This document shows positions 17,503 through 25,870 of a stretch of 64,000 bases of DNA, in pieces. Every line of letters begins with the position of its first letter. Position 1 is the stretch's first letter. The translations under genes and the position numbers were made by a program. Source of the stretch: Sphingopyxis macrogoltabida (lineage in GTDB: Bacteria; Pseudomonadota; Alphaproteobacteria; Sphingomonadales; Sphingomonadaceae). The stretch spans positions 1,550,501 through 1,614,500 of the forward strand of contig NZ_CP009429.1 of the NCBI RefSeq assembly GCF_001314325.1, read 5' to 3'. The notes beneath the pieces are model-generated. The model saw only the letters and a program-made list of their open reading frames with translations. It was not told the DNA's origin and ran no database searches.

Positions 17503-19128
17503 ATGACCGACGCAGCCGCCGTCGCCGACCATGGCGCGGTTTACCAGCCGACCGCGAAGGACATCCGCATGGTCATCGCCGCCTCCTCGGCGGGAACGAT
17601 CTTCGAATGGTATGATTTCTTCATCTACGGCACGCTGGCGGCGATCATCGGCAAGGCTTTCTTTCCCAGCGACAATGCGACGCTCGAAGTGCTGCTCGTC
17701 TGGGCCGGCTTTGCGGTCGGCTTCGGCTTCCGCCCGCTCGGTGCGGTGCTGTTCGGTTTTCTCGGCGACCGGCTCGGGCGCAAATATACCTTCCTCGTCA
17801 CCGTCACGCTGATGGGTGTCGCGACCGCCGGCGTCGGCCTGATTCCGTCGGCGGCGACGATCGGCATTGTCGCGCCGATCATCGTCATCCTGCTGCGGGT
17901 GTTGCAGGGACTGGCGCTCGGCGGCGAATATGGCGGCGCCGCCGTCTATGTCGCCGAACATTCGCCGCCCGAAAAGCGCGGTTTCTATACCAGCTTCATC
18001 CAGGCGAGCGTCGTCGGTGGCTTTGTGCTGAGCCTGATCGTCGTGCTCGGGTGCAAGGCGCTGATGCCCGATGCGGTGTGGGAAAGCTGGGGGTGGCGGG
18101 TGCCCTTCCTGCTGTCGATCCTGCTCCTTGCCATTTCGCTGTGGATGCGGCTCAAGCTTTCGGAAAGCCCGGTGTTCCAGGCGATGAAGCAGGAAGGCGA
18201 GCTGGCGAAGAATCCCCTGAAGGAAAGCTTCACCTATCCGGGCAACCCGCGCCGCATCTTCATCGCGCTGTTCGGGATCGCGGCGGGGCTGACGGTGATC
18301 TGGTACACCGCGATGTTCTCCGGCCTGTCGTTCCTGAAAGGGCCGATGAAGATCGACGATACCGCCGCCGAGATCATCGTCGGCCTCGCCGCCGCGCTCG
18401 GCATGGGCTTCTTCCTCTGGGCGGGGCGGCTGTCCGACCGGATCGGGCGCAAGAAGCCGATCGTCTGGGGTTATGGCGTCACGCTGGTGCTGCTCTTCCC
18501 GCTGTTCTGGTTGATGGGTGCCGTCGCCAACCCCGCGCTCACCGCGGCGGCCGAAAGGGCGCCGGTCGTGGTGACCGGGTCGAAGTGCAGCTTCGACCCC
18601 TTCGCATCGAAACAGGAAACGGCGTGCGGCAAGACGCTTGGCGAGCTGACCAAGCTCGGCGTGCCCTATACCGTCGTCGCGAGCGGCAGCGCGTTCGACA
18701 GCGTCAAGGTGACGATCGGCGCGCGCGAAGTCGCGGGCGAAGATCCGGCGGTGCTGAAGCCCGCGCTCGAGGCGATGGGTTATGATTTCGAGAAACAGAT
18801 CCCGGGGCCGCTCGGGATCGCGGTGATCCTCGCGGCGCTCCTCGGGCTCAGCGCGCTTTCGGGCTTCACCTACGGGCCCGTCGCGGCGTTGCTCTCGGAG
18901 ATTTTCCCGCCGCACGTGCGCTATTCGTCGCTGTCGATCCCCTATCATCTGGGTACCGGCTATTTCGGTGGTTTCCTGCCGCTGATCGCCAGCTTCATCA
19001 TCGCCAAGACCGGTAACGCCTATGCCGGGCTGTGGTACACATGGGCCGTGGTACTCGTCGCTTTTCTGGTCACGGCGTTCATGCTCAAGGACCCGGTCGA
19101 GGGGCAATGGGACAAGAACGCGGCATGA
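17503..19128 (+). CDS. MFS transporter, metabolite:H+ symporter (MHS) type
   Basis: Inner-membrane transporter of 541 residues with twelve likely helices. Family motifs are TIFEWYDFFIYGTLA at the first helix, GDRLGRKYTFLVT in the loop between helices 2 and 3, and GLALGGEYGGAAVYVAEHSP. This resembles ProP/ShiA-type carriers of organic acids. An unusual hydrophilic insert of about 85 residues (around 350-435) with a Cys pair (CSFDP...ETAC) interrupts the C-terminal half. GGGGAGAA precedes the ATG. The substrate is not known. The stop overlaps the next start (ATGA). Confidence 0.85.
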   Translation: MTDAAAVADHGAVYQPTAKDIRMVIAASSAGTIFEWYDFFIYGTLAAIIGKAFFPSDNATLEVLLVWAGFAVGFGFRPLGAVLFGFLGDRLGRKYTFLVTVTLMGVATAGVGLIPSAATIGIVAPIIVILLRVLQGLALGGEYGGAAVYVAEHSPPEKRGFYTSFIQASVVGGFVLSLIVVLGCKALMPDAVWESWGWRVPFLLSILLLAISLWMRLKLSESPVFQAMKQEGELAKNPLKESFTYPGNPRRIFIALFGIAAGLTVIWYTAMFSGLSFLKGPMKIDDTAAEIIVGLAAALGMGFFLWAGRLSDRIGRKKPIVWGYGVTLVLLFPLFWLMGAVANPALTAAAERAPVVVTGSKCSFDPFASKQETACGKTLGELTKLGVPYTVVASGSAFDSVKVTIGAREVAGEDPAVLKPALEAMGYDFEKQIPGPLGIAVILAALLGLSALSGFTYGPVAALLSEIFPPHVRYSSLSIPYHLGTGYFGGFLPLIASFIIAKTGNAYAGLWYTWAVVLVAFLVTAFMLKDPVEGQWDKNAA

Positions 19129-20396
19129 GACGGCTTCTTTCGCTGGTCGCGGCGCTGGCATGGGCCGCGTCTGCTGCCGGACAGGTGCCTGAAGCGGTCA
19201 CGCCGCCCGCACCGGTCGTTAAGATCGACCCGCCGGGATCCGCCGCCAACTCTCTCGATCACGCATGCCGCGGGGGATCGGTCGGCTTTGGCTCGCATAT
19301 ATTCCCCCTGACATATTGTATCGAGAATGATGCGGTTGCCGGGCTGCGCCTGGCGGTAAGGGTCCCGGCGATCGAACTCGAACAATTTGATCCGTTGATC
19401 GATGCGCCCGATGCTGTCGCGGCTTTGCTCAGCGATCGCCGGTACAGCGATTTCTGGCCGGTCATCATCGCTTATGGTGGCGAGGACGGACAGCTTTATG
19501 TCACGCGTTCGTTGCAGACGCGCAAAGCCCGCGCCGCCGCCATCGAACAGGGCCCTGCCGCGCCCGATACGCTGTCGTCCGCGCTCGACGCGGCGGGGCG
19601 GCAATCGGTCGCTGAAGCCAAGACGCTAAGCCATTGGGGACTGACCGACGAGGCCGTCGCGCTGTTGCGAAAGGCAATGCCTGAACCCGACGCAAAGGGC
19701 CGCTTGTTCGGCCGGGAGAATTTTTGCTTCGTTGGCCTGGAATTGCGGCGCGGCATCATATTGCACCGCAGCAAACGGTATGAAGAGGCGATCGCCGTGT
19801 TTTCCGGGCTGGAAAACAATCCGATGATCGAGCCGACCTATCGAATAAACGGCACGATCAATCGGGCCGCCATCCTAGCCGAAACTAGGCGGGCCGAGGC
19901 GGCGCTCGTCGCCGTGGACCAAGCCAAGGCCCTCTTTGCGCAGATGGCGGGGCCGCGTGGTGTCGAAGGAAGTCATCGGCAGTTCGACTGGATCAGAAGC
20001 TGTGCTCTCCACAGCCTTGGACGCGCCGACGAGGCAGCCAAGATGGTCTCCGGGCTGTTCGACGAGGATATTCCAAGCCGAGGCATCTTTCATATTCCGT
20101 CGAATGAGAGCATCGAATTTCGCTATCGCCGCTGCATCGCGGACAAGGCGTGGTTCAGGGACTTTCTGACGAAGCAGATGGATAGTCCCTGGCCGCATGT
20201 TGGGATCGAAAGCTTTTTTCGGACCGAAAAGGCTGAATCGCCGTTGGCCGATCTCGTCGCCGAATTGCGCGCAGCGCCTTTCATGCAACAGGAACTGGAA
20301 CAATTTCGCCAACTGCCCGAGGGTTGGCGCGACCTTGCCGACCGCGATCGACGCACCGTGATCGCGCGCAGGATACTGGCGGGGACAGGCCAATAG
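19125..20396 (+). CDS. Exported protein with TPR-like helices, unknown function
   Basis: Protein of 423 residues with a signal peptide (MRRLLSLVAALAWAASAAG). The mature part contains helical pairs resembling tetratricopeptide repeats (RGIILHRSKRYEEAIAVFSGLENN; AAILAETRRAEAALVAVDQAKALF; CALHSLGRADEAAKMVSGLF). No enzyme motif is visible. Base composition is less GC-rich than in its neighbours, with more A/T-ending codons, which may mean relaxed selection or recent acquisition. Its ATG overlaps the transporter stop. Confidence 0.72.
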   Translation: MRRLLSLVAALAWAASAAGQVPEAVTPPAPVVKIDPPGSAANSLDHACRGGSVGFGSHIFPLTYCIENDAVAGLRLAVRVPAIELEQFDPLIDAPDAVAALLSDRRYSDFWPVIIAYGGEDGQLYVTRSLQTRKARAAAIEQGPAAPDTLSSALDAAGRQSVAEAKTLSHWGLTDEAVALLRKAMPEPDAKGRLFGRENFCFVGLELRRGIILHRSKRYEEAIAVFSGLENNPMIEPTYRINGTINRAAILAETRRAEAALVAVDQAKALFAQMAGPRGVEGSHRQFDWIRSCALHSLGRADEAAKMVSGLFDEDIPSRGIFHIPSNESIEFRYRRCIADKAWFRDFLTKQMDSPWPHVGIESFFRTEKAESPLADLVAELRAAPFMQQELEQFRQLPEGWRDLADRDRRTVIARRILAGTGQ

Positions 20397-20440
20397 AGCT
20401 TCCGATTGGCGGCTATGGCAAAGCTGGCTAAGAGCTGGAT

Positions 20441-21511
20441 ATGATCAACATCCCGTCGCCGCTCCGCCTCCGCCTCGACCGCGAGGCGCTTGTCGCCAAT
20501 TGGCGCTGGCTTGCGGCGCAGGGCGGCGCGGCGGCGTGCGGCGCGGCGCTCAAGGCCGATGGTTATGGGCTCGGCGCGCGCGAGGTGATGCACCATCTTG
20601 TCGCCGCGGGATGCCGCGATTTTTTCGTGGCGAGCTGGGCGGAGGCGGCGGCGCTGATGCCGCTCGTGGAGGGCGTCTCGCTGTCGGTGCTGCACGGGGT
20701 CGGGGAGGCCGACATGATCGCCGCGAAAACGCTTCCGGCGCGTCCGGTGCTCGGTAGCTTCCGGCAGGTCGCGCGCTGGCGGGCGGCGGGCGAGGGACGG
20801 CCGTGCGACGTCATGGTCGACACGGGCATGAACCGCCTCGGGCTGCGCGTCGAGGAAGCGCTTGGTGGCGCGCTCGACGGGCTCGCGATCGAAACCTTGC
20901 TCAGCCATCTCGCCTCGGCCGACGAGGATAGCGCGCAGAACGGACAGCAGCTCGCGGCATTTCGCGAGCTCAAAGGCCGGATTCCGGCGCGGCGCTACAG
21001 CCTCGCGAACAGCGCCGGGGTGTGCCTTGGTACCGACTATGCTTTCGATCTCACTCGTCCGGGGCTTGCCCTCTACGGCGGCACCCCGCGCCCCGAGGCG
21101 GCCGGGCACATCCGGCAGGTCCTCTTTCCCGAAGCGCGTGTCCTGCAGGTGCGCAGCGTCCGCGCCGGCGAGACGGTCGGCTATGGCGCGACCTGGACCG
21201 CGGCGGAGGATGGCTGGGTTGCGGTCGCCAACATGGGTTATGCCGACGGCTATCTGCGCTGCCACGCCGGCAGTGGCGCGGCGAGCTGGCAGACGCGGCG
21301 CTTGCCGCTCGCGGGGCGCGTCTCGATGGACCTAGTCGCGTTCGATGCGAGCGACGCCGGGGCGATCGAAGAGGGTGACTGGCTGACGCTCGACTATGCG
21401 CTTGCCGAGACCGCCGAACGCAGCGGCTTGTCGCAATATGAATTGCTCACCGGCCTGGGGCAGCGGTGGGCGCGCGAGTGGTCGGCACCGGGTAGTCATC
21501 CCGAGGCATGA
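20441..21511 (+). CDS. alr: Alanine racemase
   Basis: PLP enzyme of 356 residues converting L-alanine to D-alanine for peptidoglycan. The PLP lysine is K38 in AALKADGYGLGA. Other family features are MVDTGMNRLG, LSHLASAD, RPGLALYGG, ETVGYGATW, NMGYADGYLR and GRVSMDLVAFD. It lies alone, downstream of an exported-protein gene and upstream of a strong terminator. A catabolic DadX role cannot be excluded because no dadA is adjacent. Confidence 0.95.
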   Translation: MINIPSPLRLRLDREALVANWRWLAAQGGAAACGAALKADGYGLGAREVMHHLVAAGCRDFFVASWAEAAALMPLVEGVSLSVLHGVGEADMIAAKTLPARPVLGSFRQVARWRAAGEGRPCDVMVDTGMNRLGLRVEEALGGALDGLAIETLLSHLASADEDSAQNGQQLAAFRELKGRIPARRYSLANSAGVCLGTDYAFDLTRPGLALYGGTPRPEAAGHIRQVLFPEARVLQVRSVRAGETVGYGATWTAAEDGWVAVANMGYADGYLRCHAGSGAASWQTRRLPLAGRVSMDLVAFDASDAGAIEEGDWLTLDYALAETAERSGLSQYELLTGLGQRWAREWSAPGSHPEA

Positions 21512-21558
21512 CCGCCTTCCTGCCGGCAGTTCGGCGGGCTTGCAGCGTTACCAAAAAC

Positions 21559-21599
21559 AAAAAAAGGGCGGCAGATCGCTCTGCCGCCCCTCTCTTTTC
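21559..21599. terminator. Bidirectional intrinsic terminator between alr and TonB-dependent receptor
   Basis: A perfect 10-bp stem, GGGCGGCAGA (21566-21575) and TCTGCCGCCC (21580-21589), closes a TCGC loop. It is flanked by an A-rich run on the left and CTCTCTTTT on the right. It can therefore serve the rightward alr and the leftward receptor transcripts. Confidence 0.9.
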
Positions 21600-21613
21600 A
21601 AAGATGCGAAATC

Positions 21614-24600
21614 TTAGAAGTTACCGCGCAGGTTGAGGAACACGCGGCGACCGAAATAGTCGTACTGCGAGCCGAATGCCGGAGCCTGACCGATGGCGGT
21701 GATACCCGCTTGGACGGTCGAGGCGCGCGGCGGCGCGGTGTCGAAGATGTTCGCTACGCCGAGCGTAATCGCAAACTTGTCCGCGATTTCGCGCGTGACC
21801 GACGCCGAGTGGTAGAAGGTCGGCGACAGGCGCGTGTCCTGGCAATAGAGGCCACCGGGACGGAAGATCGACGTACGGCAGGGGGAGCCCTGCGTGTCGA
21901 GCAGATCCGCCGCGTTCGACGTGCCGCCGATGACGTCCATGCCATAAAAGACCGTCCACGGCCCCTTTTCCCACGACAGGTTGAAATCGCCGACCCACTT
22001 CGGATCGCCCGCTTCGCCATTGTCGTCGATGATGAACCCGTCGAACAGGCCGATCGTGTCCTTGATCTGCCAGGTCATCTGCGAGGTGAAGGTCAGCGAT
22101 CCCAGATTGCCGAGGTCCTGATCAAGGCGCAGCGTGACGTCGATGCCCTTGTTGCGCTGCTTGTTGATATTCACATAGGTGTCGAGGATCTGCGAAATGT
22201 TGTAGATCTCGGGACCCGAGGTTTCGCGCGTGATGAGGTCGCAGAGCGGATCATCGAGGCCGAATTCCGAATTGTAACAGCCGTTGATGATGCTGGTGGC
22301 ACCCAGCGTCGTGATTTCATCGCGAATCTTGATGTCGAAATAATCGACCGCGAGATTGAGGCGCAGGCCACTCCACAGCAGGCCCGACAGGTCGGGCGTG
22401 AGGACGACGCTGACCGTTTTGGCCGTCGAGGTTTCGGGCTTCAGGACTCCGATGCCGCCGCCGGAGACGATGGTGGCCGAACCGGTCGCGCCCTGGAAGT
22501 CCGTGGGAATGCCAGCCGCGACGCAGTTGTCATAGATGCGCTGGTTGATGTTGCCCTGCTCCAGCTGGTCTTCGATATCGATACAGATGTCGATGTCCTG
22601 CTGGTTCTGGAAACCCGTCTGGTTCTCGAGGAACAGTTCGAACAGCGCCGGCGCGCGGAACGAAGTGCCCCAAGTGCCGCGGAAGCGCAGCCAGTCGGTG
22701 ACTTCCCAATCGAGGCCCGCCTTCCAGGTCACGTCGCTGAAGCTGTCCTTGACCCCGTCGCGGCGCGTTGCCGTGACGTCGGTGTAACGGCCCGCACCCG
22801 ATAGCGTCAGGCGCTGGATCAGCGGCGTATCGTAGATCAGGGGAATCTGGATTTCACCGAAGATTTCCTTGTTGACCGTGTGGCCTGCGGTGATGCCCGA
22901 CGAGGTGCGCAGCGCGGCGTTGCCGGCGAGCGTAAATTCGCCCGGGGTGTCGTTGATCGCGTCGCGGCGGATCTGGGCGCCGAAAGCGAGGCCGACGTCA
23001 CCGGCGGGCAGCGTGATCAGATTGCCCGAGAAGGTGGCTTCGATAGACTTTTGCGTGAAGATCGTCTTGCCGGTTTCCTTACCGAACAGGAACGCGCGTT
23101 CCTGCGGCGTGAAATCACCGCGCAGGACGCGGGGGTCGGTAAAGTCGATGTCGATGCAAGGCAGGCCGTTGATCCGCGTCGTGAGACCGACGCACGAACG
23201 CGTACGCCAGCTTTGGGAATCGAGCGAATCCTGGAAAATCACGTCCTGCGTATAGTCGGCGTCCGATCGACTGTACTGGCCATAGATGTCCCAGTTCCAG
23301 CCCTGCAGGAAGCCACCGAAATCGCCGCGAAAACCAAGCACGCCGCGATAATAGTCGACGTCGGTGCTGAAGTCCGATTTGGCAAGGACGAGCGGGCGAA
23401 GCAGGAAATTACCGCCGAATTCCGAGTTGAACGGATCGCCCGCGTCGCCGAAATCGCAATTGTCGCCCTGTAAGCGGTTCCCGGGCCCGTTCGGGGCGGG
23501 GGCGCAGAAGAAGGGAACAAGGTCGGTATTGCCGGTAAACTGGGTGACGTTCAGCTGCTGGAAGCCGTTGTTGTACGACTTGCGGTTGTTGAACAGCAAT
23601 TCGGTATAGACTTCGATATTGTCGGTCAGTTCGTATGAGGCGTCGAGATAGCCCGTAATGCGCGACACCTTCGAGAAGACGTCCGAAATCTGTTCCAGCG
23701 GTTCATACTGGTTGAGCGCGCCGGTTGACGGACCGTCGAAGTTCAGGCCGAAGAAGTTGGCCGGTGCATAAACGCCCAGACCCGCAAAATCATTGTACGA
23801 GACGCCGACCTGGCTGAGGTTCGAGCCGTATTGACCAATGAACAGCTGCTGACCATTCGGAGCCAGCAGGCCTTGCGAGAAGCCCGGGCCGGTGAAGTCG
23901 TTGTTGGTCAGGATCAGGTTGCCGATCGTGCCGTTGCAGGCAGGCCGACCGGTCCGGAAGTCGACGATGTCGGCGCGGCCGCCGTCCTGGAACGTCAGAT
24001 ATTCTTCCTGACAGTTCAGGAAGTTGCGGTCACGGCGACGCAGGTTGCCCTGCTGGAAATAATCGACCGTCGCAAGAATATGGCCGCGGTCGAAGCGTTT
24101 GCCGTAGGTCAGGTTGATATCATAGGTTTCACCGCCGCCGCGTGTCGGGACGGACGAGAAGCCGCTGACCTGGAAGCCGTCGGCATTGTCCTTGGTCAGG
24201 ATGTTGACGACGCCGGCGACCGCGTCCGAACCATAGATCGACGACGCGCCGGTTTTCAGGATTTCGACCTGACGGACGATCGAGAGCGGCAGCACGTTAA
24301 GGTCGAACGAGGCAACCGCACCGCGAACGCCGGCGGGACCGGCGCGGCGGCCGTTCAGCAGCACCAGTGTGCGTTCGGCGCCGAGGCCGCGCAGCGAGAT
24401 GGTCTGGGCGTCGGCGCCGCCATTGGTGACGAAACCGTTCGAGATCGACGAGGTGATCTGGATCGAGCCCGAAGCGATCGGCGACGACTGGAGGAGGTCG
24501 GCAAGCTGGTTCTGACCCTGCTTCTGGCCGATGTCCGGGCTGATGACCTGGATCGGGTCGGGGCTGTTGAATTCGCTCTTGCGGATGCGCGAGCCGGTGA

Positions 24601-24763
24601 CGACGATCGCGTCGCCGCTGGTCGCATCGGAATCGCAGACGCCGTCATTGTTAGCGTCGGTACAGGCGATGCTGTCGACCGTATCTTGTGCGAAAACTGG
24701 TTGGCTGACGGAAATTGCCACTGCAAACGCAGCGGCACCCCGAAGCAGGTGCGCTTTGAACAT
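21614..24763 (-). CDS. TonB-dependent outer-membrane receptor
   Basis: Receptor of 1049 residues, on the long side for the family. It has a signal peptide (MFKAHLLRGAAAFAVAISVSQPVFAQ) and then a short linker with an Asp/Asn-rich cluster (CTDANNDGVCDSDA) that resembles a calcium-binding loop. The plug domain follows (IVVTGSRIRKSEFNSPDPIQVIS, LRGLGAERTLVLLNGRRAGP, about residues 48-190), then a large beta barrel ending in aromatic-terminated NLRGNF. Such receptors use TonB-ExbBD energy to import siderophores, oligosaccharides or other large nutrients. The substrate is not identifiable here; the plug style resembles the OM-channel receptors abundant in sphingomonads. GGGGAGT precedes the chosen ATG. 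Confidence 0.92.
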   Translation of the reverse strand: MFKAHLLRGAAAFAVAISVSQPVFAQDTVDSIACTDANNDGVCDSDATSGDAIVVTGSRIRKSEFNSPDPIQVISPDIGQKQGQNQLADLLQSSPIASGSIQITSSISNGFVTNGGADAQTISLRGLGAERTLVLLNGRRAGPAGVRGAVASFDLNVLPLSIVRQVEILKTGASSIYGSDAVAGVVNILTKDNADGFQVSGFSSVPTRGGGETYDINLTYGKRFDRGHILATVDYFQQGNLRRRDRNFLNCQEEYLTFQDGGRADIVDFRTGRPACNGTIGNLILTNNDFTGPGFSQGLLAPNGQQLFIGQYGSNLSQVGVSYNDFAGLGVYAPANFFGLNFDGPSTGALNQYEPLEQISDVFSKVSRITGYLDASYELTDNIEVYTELLFNNRKSYNNGFQQLNVTQFTGNTDLVPFFCAPAPNGPGNRLQGDNCDFGDAGDPFNSEFGGNFLLRPLVLAKSDFSTDVDYYRGVLGFRGDFGGFLQGWNWDIYGQYSRSDADYTQDVIFQDSLDSQSWRTRSCVGLTTRINGLPCIDIDFTDPRVLRGDFTPQERAFLFGKETGKTIFTQKSIEATFSGNLITLPAGDVGLAFGAQIRRDAINDTPGEFTLAGNAALRTSSGITAGHTVNKEIFGEIQIPLIYDTPLIQRLTLSGAGRYTDVTATRRDGVKDSFSDVTWKAGLDWEVTDWLRFRGTWGTSFRAPALFELFLENQTGFQNQQDIDICIDIEDQLEQGNINQRIYDNCVAAGIPTDFQGATGSATIVSGGGIGVLKPETSTAKTVSVVLTPDLSGLLWSGLRLNLAVDYFDIKIRDEITTLGATSIINGCYNSEFGLDDPLCDLITRETSGPEIYNISQILDTYVNINKQRNKGIDVTLRLDQDLGNLGSLTFTSQMTWQIKDTIGLFDGFIIDDNGEAGDPKWVGDFNLSWEKGPWTVFYGMDVIGGTSNAADLLDTQGSPCRTSIFRPGGLYCQDTRLSPTFYHSASVTREIADKFAITLGVANIFDTAPPRASTVQAGITAIGQAPAFGSQYDYFGRRVFLNLRGNF

Positions 24764-25284
24764 TGATGACTCCCCGGTTGCCCGTTCAAAAAACCAGATG
24801 AACGGCATGGGGTTTAGAAAGACCTAAAATTTCTGCGGCACAAGTCTTTGATGGCCAATTCCCGGGCGGCCACTATCGAGATTGAATGGATGTGCCATTT
24901 TGGCAACACCTCTCGCTCGTGCGGCGCGCCTGTTCGAGTAATTTGCTTTCTTTACAATGATATGAATTGTGTGGCCGTGGCCATGGCGGCAATAAAAATG
25001 TCCAGAATGACGTTTCTATTGAAACGAAATTGCCAAAACCGGCATTCTGTCGCCTTTCGTTCCATTTTTTCCGGGAACGTCGGCAGCGTAGGCACGTCAA
25101 GAATGTCGACGGTCGGCGGGGGGCAGGCGACTCGGCTGCCATATTTCCATACCGAAGCCCTGCAGCGCATGTTGCGATGCATCATATATTGGTGCTATTG
25201 CGCGCGTTGCACAATCAAGGTTCCGGCCGATGCCTCTGAAACAGGGTATTCGCAATTGTCGGAACATCAGGAGCGCGGGTCAGC
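24764..25284. other. 521-bp AT-richer intergenic region between receptor and phaR
   Basis: This is the longest gap in the window. It separates the divergent receptor and phaR genes and must hold both promoters. The stretch 24,840-25,260 is clearly more AT-rich than its surroundings. I see no convincing small gene: an open frame through it has atypical, cysteine-rich composition. Near phaR there are several TTGC/TGCA words (about 25,165-25,225), which could relate to PhaR autoregulation, but no clean palindrome is visible. Confidence 0.5.
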
Positions 25285-25824
25285 ATGGCGAGGTCGAAAT
25301 CGGCAGAAGAGGGCGACGTCGTCACGATCAAGAAATACGCGAACCGGCGCCTCTATGACACAGAGCGTAGCTGCTACATCACACTCGAGGATCTCGGCAC
25401 GATGGTTCGCGACGGCCGCGAATTTCGCGTCGTCGATGCGAAAAGCGGCGACGACATCACGCACAATGTCCTGACGCAGATCATCATGGACGAAGAGACC
25501 CGCGGCGAGACGCTGTTGCCGGTCAATTTCCTGCGCCACCTGATCGGCATGTATGGCGACAAGATGCAGTCGATGGTGCCGCAATATCTGGAAGCGTCGA
25601 TGACCGCCTTTCGCAAGAACCAGCAGGACGTCCGCTCGGCGTTCGAAGGCGCGCTCGGTTCCAACCCGCTTGCCGAACTTACCCGGCGCAATATGGAAAT
25701 GTTCCAGCAGGCGGCGGGGGCGTTCATGCCGGGCGCTGCCGGCGGCAAGGCCAAGGATGCCGAAATCGCCGCGTTGAAGGCCGAAGTTGCCGAGCTCAAG
25801 GCCGAACTCGCGAAAAAGAAATAG
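25285..25824 (+). CDS. phaR: Polyhydroxyalkanoate synthesis regulator PhaR
   Basis: Regulator of 179 residues. The N-terminal PHA-accumulation regulator DNA-binding domain is clear (VTIKKYANRRLYDTERSCYITLEDL, about residues 13-37), followed by the PHB-associated domain (SGDDITHNVLTQIIMDEE). The C-terminus is a likely coiled coil (AEIAALKAEVAELKAELAKKK). PhaR represses phasin and other PHA genes and is released by binding PHA granules. No phaC or phasin gene is in the window. AGGAG precedes the ATG. Propionyl-CoA from the upstream module can feed PHA in other bacteria, which is a possible functional link only. Confidence 0.93.
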   Translation: MARSKSAEEGDVVTIKKYANRRLYDTERSCYITLEDLGTMVRDGREFRVVDAKSGDDITHNVLTQIIMDEETRGETLLPVNFLRHLIGMYGDKMQSMVPQYLEASMTAFRKNQQDVRSAFEGALGSNPLAELTRRNMEMFQQAAGAFMPGAAGGKAKDAEIAALKAEVAELKAELAKKK

Positions 25825-25870
25825 CGGCGGGCTTCGTTCCCGCCTCCCAACGACAGAAAACCGGAAAATC

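Noticed and set aside
24848..25474. Possible gene in the gap between the receptor and phaR
   Set aside because: It overlaps phaR in another frame, has odd cysteine-rich composition and no ribosome site. The region is better explained as regulatory DNA.
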